Source: Devosia yakushimensis (GTDB lineage Bacteria > Pseudomonadota > Alphaproteobacteria > Rhizobiales > Devosiaceae). From it: a stretch of 64,000 nt of DNA. Below the pieces are notes generated by a model that worked only from the letters and a program-made list of their open reading frames with translations, had not been told where the DNA came from and did no database searches. The translations under genes were made by a program, and so were the position numbers. Of the stretch, positions 1-8,494 are shown piece by piece (within the stretch, counting starts at the first letter, position 1; every line of letters begins with the position of its first letter). The stretch spans positions 253,945 through 317,944 of the forward strand of contig NZ_BSNG01000004.1 of NCBI RefSeq assembly GCF_030159855.1. The letters run 5' to 3'.

Positions 1-467
1 CCAGCCTGCTCGACAGCCCCGACGAAATCCGGGTGATGGCCTCCCACCTTGAACACGAACTGATGTTCCGGCTTCTGATGGGGCAACAGGGGGCATTGCT
101 GCGGCAAATTGCCGGCGCCGATACCCGCCTGTCCCATATCCGTCGCGCCATGGCCTGGATCCGCCAGCACTATGCTGAACATCTGAGCATCGATGCCATG
201 GCGGCCGTGGCTGGCATGAGCGTTTCGGTGTTTCACCGCCGCTTCAAGGCGGTGACCAGCGTAAGCCCGCTGCAATATCAAAAGCATATCCGCCTGCACG
301 AGGCTCGCCGGCGTCTCGTCACGGAACATGCCGAGGCGGCAACCGTCGGCTATCGGGTCGGCTACGAGAGTGCTTCCCAGTTCTCGCGCGAATATAAAAG
401 ATTATTCGGCGCTCCGCCGCGCCGCGACGCCGACACACTGCAGACAATCGTCGAGCCCGAGCCATAG
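1..467 (+). CDS. AraC-family transcriptional regulator (5'-truncated by window edge)
   Basis: The reading frame is open from base 3, so the N-terminus lies outside the window; the GTG and ATG at 33 and 36 are internal. The visible part starts in the end of an AraC-type N-terminal domain (SLLDSPDE..., then HELMFRLL) and continues into a complete double helix-turn-helix AraC/XylS DNA-binding domain. The signature HRRFKAVTSVSPLQYQK and the second helix pair VGYESASQFSREYKRLFG are clear, with the usual PPRRD tail. This is the AraC_N plus HTH_18 architecture, often found next to oxidoreductase genes. The target cannot be told because the upstream neighbour is missing. The family call is secure; the effector is unknown. 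Confidence 0.85.
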   Translation, partial: SLLDSPDEIRVMASHLEHELMFRLLMGQQGALLRQIAGADTRLSHIRRAMAWIRQHYAEHLSIDAMAAVAGMSVSVFHRRFKAVTSVSPLQYQKHIRLHEARRRLVTEHAEAATVGYRVGYESASQFSREYKRLFGAPPRRDADTLQTIVEPEP

Positions 468-641
468 CTTGCCGCTTGTCGACCTTGCGCCCTCTTTTCA
501 CTCGTTCAAGTTGCGTCGGCAGTCGCGACGCGTGTGGCAGGGCGAAGGTCCCCCAGACGAGGTAGAGTCGCACATGCGCTCCGGAATTCGGGCCTGATCA
601 TCGCGGGCAGCGACGACGCCAGGATCGTGGCTGGACCGACG

Positions 642-1295
642 CTAGTCGGCGGAGGGGAGTGCGGCCGCCACCGCATCGGCCAGCTGTTGCGGGCCGAACT
701 CCACCAGTTCCTGGCCGTTGACGAAGAATGTCGGGGTTTGATTGACGGCAAAGGTCGCCATGTCGGCGATGTCCTGCGCCAGCAGGGCGGCAATATCCTC
801 GCCCTTGGCATCGGCTTGCGCCTTGCCGACGTCCAGTCCCGCTGTCGCAGCGATCATCCAGGCCTGCTGCAGGTTTGGCGCTCCGTGAACGGCCCAGGCG
901 GGCTGGCCGGCGAGAAGCGCCTCAAGCACCGGCAGGAAAAGGCCCTGCTTTCGCGCCGCTTCGATGATGCGCACGGCCTCATCTGAGCCCTGGTGGATCG
1001 GTGCATAGCGCATCACCAGCCGCACCTGGCCCGGATGCCGGTCCATGATCTGCTTCACGATCGGGTAGAAGGCGCGGCAGGCCTCGCAGGAAGGATCGAA
1101 AAATTCGACAATGGTCACCGGCGCATTCATGGGACCGATGACCGGCGAGTGCCAGCGCTCCAGCCCGCTCGCCTCGGAAACCGCCGCCGCGACGGGTTCC
1201 GCTGGCGGGGTCATGCGCGTATAGGCGAGGCCGCCAATCGCAAACGCCGCAATGGCCACGGCAACGGTCGCCAGGACCAGGATTCGACGGTTCAT
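642..1295 (-). CDS. DsbA-family thiol:disulfide oxidoreductase
   Basis: Periplasmic thioredoxin-fold oxidoreductase that would introduce disulfides into exported proteins. One N-terminal membrane anchor or signal (residues about 5-25) is followed by FFDPSCEAC, with the redox pair C70-E-A-C73, and a cis-proline loop QTPTFFVNG. At 217 residues it has normal length for the DsbA/BdbD group. The ATG at 1293-1295 is chosen because it overlaps the dsbB stop (ATGA) and is followed directly by the signal sequence; a longer reading adds 43 low-complexity residues from the dsbB frame. It is the last gene of the zntA-dsbB-dsbA unit, with DsbB as its natural re-oxidation partner. Confidence 0.88.
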   Translation of the reverse strand: MNRRILVLATVAVAIAAFAIGGLAYTRMTPPAEPVAAAVSEASGLERWHSPVIGPMNAPVTIVEFFDPSCEACRAFYPIVKQIMDRHPGQVRLVMRYAPIHQGSDEAVRIIEAARKQGLFLPVLEALLAGQPAWAVHGAPNLQQAWMIAATAGLDVGKAQADAKGEDIAALLAQDIADMATFAVNQTPTFFVNGQELVEFGPQQLADAVAAALPSAD

Positions 1296-1708
1296 GGCGT
1301 TTTCCTCGACGACAGAGCCAACAGGGCGATGATGATGACGAATGCCGCCAGCGACAGCAGCGGCAGGGGGGCCACCCCGAAGAGAACCATGGCATCGTCG
1401 GTGCAGGATGGACCGGCGCCGCATCGATGGATCGTTTCGGGCAGGATCTCGAAATAGATCAGGCTATGGAATGCGGCTATGCCTGCACCTGCCGCGGCCA
1501 GGGGCAAGGCGTACCAGTTGTAGCCTCCGGTGCCGCGGAATGCGGCGACGCCCAGTATCCAGGCCAACGGAAACATGGCGATGCGTTGATACCAGCAGAG
1601 TTCGCAAGGCGCCTGGCCCATGACCTCGCCCACAAAGAGCGCCCCCAGGGTTGCCAGCAGGGCGACCCACCAGGCCCCCATCACCATTATCCACGACATT
1701 TGCCTCAT
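1292..1708 (-). CDS. DsbB-family disulfide bond formation protein
   Basis: Four-helix inner-membrane quinone reductase that re-oxidises DsbA. The 138 residues contain four hydrophobic segments, the first periplasmic pair C35-E-L-C38 followed by the typical WYQR, and a second pair C96/C102 in the loop between helices 3 and 4. The short length resembles BdbC or the short alphaproteobacterial DsbB forms. It overlaps the ATPase gene by 4 bases upstream and dsbA by 4 bases downstream, so all three are probably translationally coupled. Partnership with the adjacent DsbA is inferred from context and known family pairing. Confidence 0.88.
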   Translation of the reverse strand: MRQMSWIMVMGAWWVALLATLGALFVGEVMGQAPCELCWYQRIAMFPLAWILGVAAFRGTGGYNWYALPLAAAGAGIAAFHSLIYFEILPETIHRCGAGPSCTDDAMVLFGVAPLPLLSLAAFVIIIALLALSSRKTP

Positions 1709-4158
1709 GCGTCACCCAGCAGGCGACCGCGCCAGGCGAGCAGCCGCATGGCATTGAGCGTCACCAGCACGGTGGCGCCGGTATCGGCCAGAATGGCCGG
1801 CCACAGTCCGGTCACTCCGATCAAGGTTGTGACCAGGAACACCCCCTTGAGCCCGAGGGCCAAAGCGATGTTCTGGAAGATATTGCCCATGGTCGCCTTC
1901 GACAGGGCGATCATGTTGGCGATGTCGGTGACGCGGCCGTGCAGCACAGCGGCATCCGCTGTTTCGAGAGCCACGTCCGTCCCCCCGCCCATGGCTATGC
2001 CGATATCCGCCGCTGCAAGGGCCGGAGCGTCGTTAATACCGTCGCCGACTTTGGCCACGGCTCTGCCCTGCCCCTGCAATTCGCGCACGATGCGCTGCTT
2101 GTCCTCGGGCAAAAGTCCGGCCCGGATGTCGTCCACGCCCAGCTTGGCGCCGATAGCCCTGGCGGTGCGCTCGTTGTCGCCGGTCAGCATGACCGTACCG
2201 ATCCCGCTCTCGCGGAGCATTTGCAGCCCGGCAATGGCATCGTCGCGTGGTTCATCCCGGATTGCCAGCAGACCTGCTATTTCCTTGCCGACCAGCAAGA
2301 CCGAGACGGTCTTGCCCTCGTCGTTGAAGGCGGCGATGCGCTGGCGCAGGGCATCGTCAAATGGCGCTTTTTCCTCGGCGGCCCTGGGCGAAGCCAGATA
2401 CACCTCCTCGCCACCCACCTTGCCCGCGACACCTTTGCCGGGAACCGCCTTTGACGCTCCGGCAGGGGGAACCGGGGCCTTGGCTTCCCTGGCTTTCGCC
2501 ATGATGGCAACGGCCAGCGGATGGCTCGATCCGGTCTCGAGCGCGGCCGCCAGCGATAGGACCTTGCCTTCCGGCCGCGCGAGGCCGACGACATCGGTCA
2601 CCTGCGGGCGGCCTTCGGTCAGGGTGCCGGTCTTGTCGAGCGCGACCATATCGATCTTGCGCAGGCTTTCGAGAACGGCGCCGCCTTTGAGCAGGAGGCC
2701 GCGTCGGGCGCCGGCGGACAGACCAGCCGCAATGGCGGCAGGCGTGGAGATGACGAGGGCGCACGGGCAGCCAATCAGCAGAATGGCGAGGCCCTTATAG
2801 ATCCATTCGCTCCAGGACTGGCCGAACAGCAGCGGCGGCACGATGGCGGCAAGGGCGCCGATGACCAGGACGAGCGGCGTATAATAGGTCGAGAACCTGT
2901 CGATGAAGCGCTGCGTGGGCGCCTTGCTCTCCTGCGCCTCCTCGACCAGCTTGATCACCCGGGCGATGGTATTGTCGGCCGCTGCTGCGCTGACTTTCAC
3001 CCGGAGCACAGCGTCACTGTTGATGGTGCCCGCGAATACATCATCGCCAACGGACTTGGTCTTGGGGACGCTTTCACCGGTTACCGGCGCCTCGTTGATC
3101 GCTGACGAGCCGTCGATGATGATCCCGTCCGCCGCAATGCGATCGCCCGGACGAACCAGGATAATGGAGCCGACCTTCAGTTGCCCGGCAGGCACTTCGC
3201 GTGTGGCGCCGTTTTCTTCGACCAGGCCCTTTTTGGGCACCAGGTCGGCCAGGTCGCGTATGCTGGCCCGTGCCCGCGCCGTCGCAACGCCTTCGAGCAG
3301 CTCGCCGACCAGGAACAGCACCACCACAACGGCAGCTTCTTCGGCAGCGCCGATGAAGATCGCGCCGACCGCGGCGACGCTCATCAGGGTCTCGATCGAG
3401 AATGGAGTGCCGGTGACGGCCGCGGCGAAGGCACGACGTGCAATCGGCACGAGGCCAATAAGCATGGCGGCGAGAAAGAACCAGTAGCCCATGTCCGGCA
3501 GCGCCTGGCCCAGGCCATAGGCAAGACCAAGCGCGACGGCGCAGACAATGGTCAATCTTGCCTTGGGCGTCTGGTACCACGCACCCTCGATGAGGTCGCC
3601 ATGGCTCGCATTGTCACTACCCGTTTCCGGCGGCGTGGCATCATAAGGCGCGATCTGATAGCCGAGCGTGCGAACCTGCTTCTCGACCGCTCCCGGCGCG
3701 ATGTCACCTTCCGGCACCAAGGTCATTGTGCCATTGGCCAGAGACACGTTTACCGCGCCAACACCGGGCAGGCGGCTCACCGCATTTTCGATCTTGGTCA
3801 CGCAGGCGGCGCAATCCATCCCACCGATCCGGTATTTGGCGCCAGGGCCCTGGGCAGGGGCTGCCGTCGCCGGCACAAGCGTAGTCACGTCCGTTGCGGC
3901 CTCGTCAGCGGTCTGGGCAGGTTCGGTGCCGTCGGCGGTCAGCGGCTCAATCGTGTAGCCTTTGCCGAGAACTGCGGCTTTCAGGGCATCGTTGTCGAAG
4001 CCTTCGCCTGGCATCACCGTCATCAGGCCATTGCCGAGGGACACGCCGACGAACTTCACGCCCGGCAGGGTGTTGACCGCGTTCTCGATTTTGGTGACGC
4101 ACCCATCACAATCCATGCCCCCGATGCGGAATGACAGTTTGTTGCTTGCGACGGCCAT
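1705..4158 (-). CDS. zntA: Heavy-metal (Zn/Cd/Pb) translocating P1B-type ATPase
   Basis: Inner-membrane ATP-driven metal exporter of 817 residues. Two N-terminal HMA metal-binding domains carry GMDCDGC (C17/C20) and GMDCAAC (C116/C119), joined by an Ala/Pro-rich linker. The core has the actuator motif TGES (360-363), the transmembrane metal site C464-P-C466, phosphorylation motif DKTGT (508-512), the HP dipeptide in SSHPLAV and GDGINDAPAL. A CPC with a DKTG core and two HMA domains fits both Zn/Cd/Pb and Cu exporters. The divergent MerR regulator with ZntR/CadR-like cysteines favours Zn/Cd/Pb. The product heads an operon with dsbB and dsbA. The ATG at 4156-4158 is the only sensible start. Confidence 0.9.
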   Translation of the reverse strand: MAVASNKLSFRIGGMDCDGCVTKIENAVNTLPGVKFVGVSLGNGLMTVMPGEGFDNDALKAAVLGKGYTIEPLTADGTEPAQTADEAATDVTTLVPATAAPAQGPGAKYRIGGMDCAACVTKIENAVSRLPGVGAVNVSLANGTMTLVPEGDIAPGAVEKQVRTLGYQIAPYDATPPETGSDNASHGDLIEGAWYQTPKARLTIVCAVALGLAYGLGQALPDMGYWFFLAAMLIGLVPIARRAFAAAVTGTPFSIETLMSVAAVGAIFIGAAEEAAVVVVLFLVGELLEGVATARARASIRDLADLVPKKGLVEENGATREVPAGQLKVGSIILVRPGDRIAADGIIIDGSSAINEAPVTGESVPKTKSVGDDVFAGTINSDAVLRVKVSAAAADNTIARVIKLVEEAQESKAPTQRFIDRFSTYYTPLVLVIGALAAIVPPLLFGQSWSEWIYKGLAILLIGCPCALVISTPAAIAAGLSAGARRGLLLKGGAVLESLRKIDMVALDKTGTLTEGRPQVTDVVGLARPEGKVLSLAAALETGSSHPLAVAIMAKAREAKAPVPPAGASKAVPGKGVAGKVGGEEVYLASPRAAEEKAPFDDALRQRIAAFNDEGKTVSVLLVGKEIAGLLAIRDEPRDDAIAGLQMLRESGIGTVMLTGDNERTARAIGAKLGVDDIRAGLLPEDKQRIVRELQGQGRAVAKVGDGINDAPALAAADIGIAMGGGTDVALETADAAVLHGRVTDIANMIALSKATMGNIFQNIALALGLKGVFLVTTLIGVTGLWPAILADTGATVLVTLNAMRLLAWRGRLLGDA

Positions 4159-4187
4159 GGCGAGTCCTTTTCGATCGGCTGCGTCGG

Positions 4188-4218
4188 ATGCTAGAACCTC
4201 AAGTCACTAGAGCTACAA
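4188..4218 (-). promoter_or_regulatory. MerR-type promoter/operator of the zntA-dsbB-dsbA unit
   Basis: On the minus strand a -35-like TTGTAG (4213-4218) and a -10-like TAGCAT (4188-4193) are separated by 19 bases, the long spacer typical of MerR-activated promoters. Inside it lies the imperfect dyad CTCTAGT-G-ACTTGAG (4198-4212). The site sits between the divergent ATPase and merR genes. Binding is inferred. Confidence 0.7.
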
Positions 4219-4228
4219 GAGGTGTTTC

Positions 4229-4651
4229 ATGGATATCGGCATAGGCGAATTGTCGCGGCGTACCGGCGTCAAGATACCCACCATCCGGTTCTACGAGCAG
4301 ATCGGATTGCTGCCGGCACCGCCGCGCACCGGGGGTAACCAGCGGCGCTATGGCAAGGCCGAGGCGGATCGTCTGGCCTTCATCCGGCACTCCCGCGAGC
4401 TCGGTTTTGAGGTCGACGACATCCGCGGATTGCTGACCATGTCGGCCAGCCCGCAATCCTCCTGTCACGAAGTCGACAGCATCGCGATCAATCACCTGAA
4501 GGAAGTCGATCGGCGCATCGCCAGCCTCACGGCGCTGCGGGCCGAGCTCTCCAGGATGATCGATGAGTGCAATCGGGGTCGGATTTGCGACTGCCGGGTT
4601 ATCGAGGTCCTGGCCGATCATAGCCAGTGCACAGATCACCAGCATGCCTAG
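4229..4651 (+). CDS. MerR-family heavy-metal-responsive regulator (ZntR/CadR/PbrR-like)
   Basis: Cytoplasmic metal sensor of 140 residues. The N-terminal MerR winged helix (GELSRRTGVKIPTIRFYE) is followed by the dimerisation coiled coil. Cysteines at 79, 114, 120, 122 and 134 match the general layout of Zn/Cd/Pb sensors, with C79 on the dimer helix and C114 plus C120/C122 in the metal-binding loop. It lies 70 bases from the divergent P-type ATPase and presumably remodels the 19-bp-spacer promoter between them. An SD-like AGAGGTG lies 4 bases before the ATG. The exact metal cannot be read from sequence, so no gene symbol is given. Confidence 0.88.
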   Translation: MDIGIGELSRRTGVKIPTIRFYEQIGLLPAPPRTGGNQRRYGKAEADRLAFIRHSRELGFEVDDIRGLLTMSASPQSSCHEVDSIAINHLKEVDRRIASLTALRAELSRMIDECNRGRICDCRVIEVLADHSQCTDHQHA

Positions 4652-4737
4652 GCTTGCGGCATAGCGGCCCCGGTGGACGGCACAAGCTATCGGACCGTTG
4701 GAACCGCGGACACCAACCAAGCCATTTCGTCATGCCA

Positions 4738-4768
4738 GAAAAACAAAAAGGGCCCCGAAGGACCCTTT
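4738..4768 (-). terminator. Rho-independent terminator of tRNA-Gly
   Basis: On the minus strand AAAGGG-T-CC, a TTCG loop and GG-G-CCCTTT form a stem with one mismatch, followed by TTGTTTTT. It lies about 30 bases past the tRNA 3' end. It could also end the oppositely oriented merR transcript. Confidence 0.8.
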
Positions 4769-4798
4769 GTCACCAAAGCCATGCCGGACTTTGGTATT

Positions 4799-4873
4799 TG
4801 GAGCGGGCGATGGGATTCGAACCCACGACCCTAACCTTGGCAAGGTTATGCTCTACCCCTGAGCTACACCCGC
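4799..4873 (-). tRNA. tRNA-Gly (anticodon GCC)
   Basis: A 75-nt cloverleaf reads on the minus strand. The acceptor stem is GCGGGTG/CGCCCGC with one G-U pair. The D arm is GCTC...GAGC, the anticodon arm is TAACC-TTGCCAA-GGTTA with anticodon GCC, and the T arm is GTGGG-TTCGAAT-CCCAT. The discriminator T is followed by an encoded CCA. All invariant positions are present. Confidence 0.96.
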
Positions 4874-5081
4874 ACTCCATATCGTCGTCACCGCCTTGGC
4901 AGTGCCCCGATGCGCGCCTATATGCCCAATCACCTGCCTGATTGCAACCCACATTTTGACCGCTTCGTCATCTTCCGGTCGCCTTGTGGATAGAAGGGCT
5001 TGTCACACCATGGTTTGCGGGCGCAAGAAGGGCCTCGAACCGACCCCAAGATCGCAAAACGCCAAGGGCCCCGTCACGCCG

Positions 5082-6032
5082 ATGTCCACTCCGTTTAACG
5101 TTGCTACGCCCACTTCCCCCGCTGCCGCTCCTGCTGGCGCGCTGATCAAGGATTCGACCGATCAGGCCTTCAAGGCCGATGTGATCGACGCTTCGCTCGA
5201 CACCCCGGTCCTCGTCGACTTCTGGGCGCCCTGGTGCGGCCCCTGCCGCCAGCTCACCCCGGCCCTGGAAAAAGTGGTCAATGAAAAGGCCGGCAAGATT
5301 CGGCTCATCAAGATCAATATCGACGAAAACCCCCAGATCGCCGGCCAGCTCGGTATTCAGTCGATTCCTGCGGTCTTTGCCTTTTCCGGTGGTCGCCCGG
5401 TCGATGGCTTCATGGGCGCCATGCCCGAGGGCGAAGTGCGCCGCTTTGCCGATAAGGTGATTGCCGCCGCCCCCGAACCGGCACCGGCCGAAGGCTCGAT
5501 GGAAGCCCAGATCGCCGAGGCCCTTGCCGCCGCCGAGGAAGCCCTGACCGCGGGCGATCTCGGCCGCGCCGCGCAGATTTTCGGCATGGTGCTCCAGCAT
5601 GTGCCCGATCAGGTCCAGGCGCTGCTCGGCCTCACCAAGGTTTATCTCGCCGCCGGCGAAACCGAGCAGGCCCAGGCGACCCTCGATATGGTGCCCGAGG
5701 CAGAACGCAAGGGCGACGCCTATGCCGCGCTCGCCAATTCGATTCGCCTTTTGGGCGAGGCGGCGGACCTCTCGGAAACTTCGGCGCTGGAAGCCGCTCT
5801 CGCTGCCAATCCCGACGATCACCAGGCCCGGTTCGATCTGGCCGTCGTGCTCAATGCCGAAGGCAGGCGCGTCGAGGCGGCCGAGGCGCTGGTCGCCATC
5901 TTCAAGCGCGACCGCACCTGGAACGAGGATGGCGCGCGCAAGAAGCTGCTCGAATTCTTCGATGCCTGGGGCCCCAAGGACCCGGCCACGCTTAAGGGTC
6001 GCCGGCTGCTGTCGGCAGCTTTGTTTTCCTGA
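5082..6032 (+). CDS. YbbN/CnoX-like thioredoxin-TPR co-chaperone
   Basis: Cytoplasmic thioredoxin-domain protein with a C-terminal tetratricopeptide-like half, 316 residues from the ATG at 5082. The thioredoxin active site is intact (WC52GPC55) and IPAVFAF holds the cis-proline. From about residue 150 the Ala/Glu-rich helices (LAAAEEALTAGDLGRAAQIF, ALLGLTKVYLAAGETEQA) resemble the YbbN TPR-like module that binds unfolded clients and hands them to DnaK/GroEL in E. coli. A longer frame from 4896 crosses the region next to the tRNA and is not favoured. It is followed after 12 bases by a LON-domain gene, a common alphaproteobacterial pairing. Confidence 0.85.
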   Translation: MSTPFNVATPTSPAAAPAGALIKDSTDQAFKADVIDASLDTPVLVDFWAPWCGPCRQLTPALEKVVNEKAGKIRLIKINIDENPQIAGQLGIQSIPAVFAFSGGRPVDGFMGAMPEGEVRRFADKVIAAAPEPAPAEGSMEAQIAEALAAAEEALTAGDLGRAAQIFGMVLQHVPDQVQALLGLTKVYLAAGETEQAQATLDMVPEAERKGDAYAALANSIRLLGEAADLSETSALEAALAANPDDHQARFDLAVVLNAEGRRVEAAEALVAIFKRDRTWNEDGARKKLLEFFDAWGPKDPATLKGRRLLSAALFS

Positions 6033-6044
6033 GCCGGAGACCTC

Positions 6045-6710
6045 ATGCCCAAACGCCCGACCTCTCCCGCCGAGCTGCCCAAATCCGTCCCGGTCTTTCC
6101 CTTGACCGGGGCGCTGCTGCTGCCCTTTTCGCATCGCCCGCTCAATATCTTTGAGCCGCGCTATATCGAAATGGTCGATGCGGCACTGCGCGGCGACCGG
6201 CTGATCGGGCTGATCCAGCCCGAGGATACTTCGGAAGAAAGCCCCAAGGGCCGCAGCCCGCTGCAGGCCATTGGCTGCCTGGGGCGCATTACTCATTTCG
6301 AAGAAAGCGGGGAAGGGCGCTATTTCATTATCCTGGAAGGGGTCACCCGCTTCCGCCTCGCCCATGAGCTGACGGTGATGACGCCCTACCGGCAGGCGGT
6401 GATCGCAGCCGAGGATTTTTCAACCGATTTCACCCGCGATTTCGGCGAGGATGCGGTGGATCGCGACCGCTTCATCAAGATGATGCGCGACTATGCCGAA
6501 TTTGCCAATATCGACCTCAATTTCGAAGAGATCGAGCGCACCGGCACGGCCGATCTGGTCAATTTCTGCTGCATGGTCTCCCCCTATGGCGCCGCCGAAA
6601 AGCAGGTGCTGCTCGAGGCCCAGACGCTGGAACAGCGCGCCGAAACCCTGATCGCCATGACCGAATATGAAATGGCCCGCGGCGGCAGCGACCGCCCGCC
6701 GCTCAACTGA
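6045..6710 (+). CDS. LON peptidase substrate-binding domain protein
   Basis: At 221 residues it corresponds only to the N-terminal substrate-recognition domain of Lon proteases, without the AAA+ or protease parts. Typical features are VPVFPLTGALLLPFSHRPLNIFEPRYIEMVDAAL at the start, the IGCLGRITHFEE strand and the hydrophobic ILEGVTRFRL segment. Such stand-alone proteins are widespread, with no firm role; a protein-quality function fits the ybbN neighbour. The gene is tightly packed between ybbN (12-base gap) and trm112 (overlapping TGATG), so all three are probably one operon. Confidence 0.85.
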   Translation: MPKRPTSPAELPKSVPVFPLTGALLLPFSHRPLNIFEPRYIEMVDAALRGDRLIGLIQPEDTSEESPKGRSPLQAIGCLGRITHFEESGEGRYFIILEGVTRFRLAHELTVMTPYRQAVIAAEDFSTDFTRDFGEDAVDRDRFIKMMRDYAEFANIDLNFEEIERTGTADLVNFCCMVSPYGAAEKQVLLEAQTLEQRAETLIAMTEYEMARGGSDRPPLN

Positions 6711-6940
6711 TGCCCTCGGCCGTCGATCCCCGCCATATCATCGATGTGCGTTCGCTCGAAATGCTGGTCTGCCCGCTGACCAAGACGCGGCTGACCCTGT
6801 CTGCCGACCATACCGAACTGATTTCCGTCGCCGCGCGCCTGGCCTTCCCCATCACCAAGGGCGTGCCGCTATTGAGCCTGGACGAAGCGCGCGGCGTCGA
6901 TCCCGAAGAGATCAAGGCGCTGACGCAGGGGCATTCGTAG
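6710..6940 (+). CDS. Trm112/YcaR-family small protein
   Basis: A 76-residue Trm112-like protein. The sequence LEMLVCPLTKTRLTLSADHTELIS is the family core, followed by AFPITKGVPLLSLDEAR. In eukaryotes and archaea Trm112 is an obligate partner of methyltransferases; in bacteria the role is not settled. Of the usual CP..K/C zinc-knuckle residues only the first Cys remains, which is usual for the bacterial group. Its ATG overlaps the preceding stop, implying translational coupling. Confidence 0.82.
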   Translation: MPSAVDPRHIIDVRSLEMLVCPLTKTRLTLSADHTELISVAARLAFPITKGVPLLSLDEARGVDPEEIKALTQGHS

Positions 6941-6974
6941 AGCCAAGCTTTCCTGATGGGTTGGAGGGCCCCGA

Positions 6975-7045
6975 TGCGGTCCCCTCCCCTCAAGGGGGAG
7001 GGAGGCGCATCGAGGCTCGCCACCTCCACAATGTGGGTGGTTAGG
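6975..7045. repeat. Family-3 intergenic palindrome (CCCTCCCCTCAAGGGGGAGG type)
   Basis: The palindrome CCTCCCCTCAAGGGGGAGG is followed by GAGGCGCATC, then CCACC...GGTGG. It lies between convergent trm112 and ubiH-like genes and may act as a bidirectional terminator. It is related to copies at 16205, 42019, 46767, 56238 and 60079. Confidence 0.75.
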
Positions 7046-7073
7046 GTAAGTGGGGACGAATGTTGCAAAAAAC

Positions 7074-8297
7074 CTAAATCGGCAACCCGCTCAGCAGCCT
7101 CGGCCCATTCCCCGATACCCCCGCTGCCGTACGGATCATTGCTGCCTTGAGCGGGCCGGCGCGGTCGACCAGCCCCAGTCCGAAATCGCGCAGGGCGCGC
7201 ACCGGGGCAGCATCGTTGGAAAACAGCCGGTTCATGCCATCGGTCACCATGGCCATGGCCGAGGTGTCGAGCCGCCGCCAGCTTTGATAGCGCGCCAGCG
7301 TGTCATCGGCGCCGGGGTCGAGCCCCAGCCGGATGGTGTCGATCACCACTTCGGCCAAAGCCGCCACATCCTTGAGGCCCAGATTGAGCCCCTGGCCGGC
7401 AATGGGATGGACCACATGGGCGGCATCGCCCACCAGCGCCAGGCGCGGGGCGACGAAATCGCGGGCCAGCCGCATCCGCAGCGGAAAGCCCGCCAGATCT
7501 TCCTCGACGCTCACCGCGCCCAGGCTCGACCCCATCACCGCCTCGATCTCGAGCGCCAATTGCGCCTTGTCCATGGCAAGGAAGCGGGGGGCGTCGGCAG
7601 CTGCCTCCGTCCAGACCAGCGAGGAGCGATTGCCCGGCAGGGGGAGGCTGGCAAAAGGCCCCGCCGGGCGGAAATGTTCGTAGGCCACGCCTTCATGGGC
7701 CAGTTCATGGCCGATCGTGGTGACCAATCCGATCTGCCGGTAATCGTGTTCGACGACGCCGATCCCCGCCATCTGCCGCAGCGCCGACTGCGCCCCATCG
7801 GCCGCCACCACCAGGGGCGCCGCCAGCACCCGCCCATCGGCAAGCGTAAGCCGGGCGGCGTGGGCATTGCTGTCCCATGCCGTGATTTCGGCCGGCGCGA
7901 TCACCTCGATCTTCGGGCCGGCCGCATCGAGCAGCACCTGTCCCATGACGCGATTGGGCACCATATGGGCAAAGGCTTCGCCCGGGGCCACATCGCCCTC
8001 AAAACTTAGAAACAGCGGCCGGGACAGATCGCCCAGGCCCGAATCGGTAATGCGCATGGCAGTGATGGGCTGGGCTTCCGCCACCATTTGCGGCCAGACG
8101 CCCAGCGCCTCGAAAACCCGCCGCACCCCCGCCGCAATGGCCGAGGCGCGATTGTCGCGCGGCACCGATAATGGCCGCCGGTCGACCAGCCCGACGCGAA
8201 TGCCCCGCGCCGATTGCACCAGGGCCAAAGCCAGCGTCAGCCCCACCGGCCCCCCGCCGACAACAAGCACATCATGGGTCTCTGCTGGATTGGCCAT
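7074..8297 (-). CDS. UbiH/UbiF/Coq6-family FAD-dependent aromatic-ring hydroxylase
   Basis: Flavoprotein monooxygenase probably acting in ubiquinone biosynthesis on a polyprenyl-phenol ring at the membrane. It has the N-terminal dinucleotide-binding motif VVGGGPVGLTLALAL, the middle DG motif (VVAADGAQSALRQ) and the C-terminal FAD motif LVGDAAHVVHPIAGQGLNLGLKD, which is diagnostic of the UbiH/VisC/Coq6 group. Length (407 residues) is normal. The start at 8297 is preferred over 8303 because AAAGGAG lies 8 bases before it and only 2 before the earlier ATG. Which ring position it hydroxylates is not decidable here; ubiB and ubiE lie 31 kb away. Confidence 0.85.
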   Translation of the reverse strand: MANPAETHDVLVVGGGPVGLTLALALVQSARGIRVGLVDRRPLSVPRDNRASAIAAGVRRVFEALGVWPQMVAEAQPITAMRITDSGLGDLSRPLFLSFEGDVAPGEAFAHMVPNRVMGQVLLDAAGPKIEVIAPAEITAWDSNAHAARLTLADGRVLAAPLVVAADGAQSALRQMAGIGVVEHDYRQIGLVTTIGHELAHEGVAYEHFRPAGPFASLPLPGNRSSLVWTEAAADAPRFLAMDKAQLALEIEAVMGSSLGAVSVEEDLAGFPLRMRLARDFVAPRLALVGDAAHVVHPIAGQGLNLGLKDVAALAEVVIDTIRLGLDPGADDTLARYQSWRRLDTSAMAMVTDGMNRLFSNDAAPVRALRDFGLGLVDRAGPLKAAMIRTAAGVSGNGPRLLSGLPI

Positions 8298-8494
8298 GTC
8301 CATTTCTCCTTTCCCCTATTGAGCGCCTGCACGCTCCCGGTGCAAGAGGCCGAACGTCGCGGGCGCCGCATGCCGTGCCGCAATTTTGCCCAAATCGCTC
8401 CACTTTCGCCCATTTTTTAGGCAGTTCTTCGCGCCCGGACGAGCGTGAATCCTTTATGAATTGCTAATGCATTGTATTTGCTGATAAATTAAGC

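Noticed and set aside
4896..5081. Longer start for the thioredoxin-TPR gene
   Set aside because: The extra 62 residues come from the region beside the tRNA and have no family similarity; the ATG at 5082 begins the expected N-terminus.
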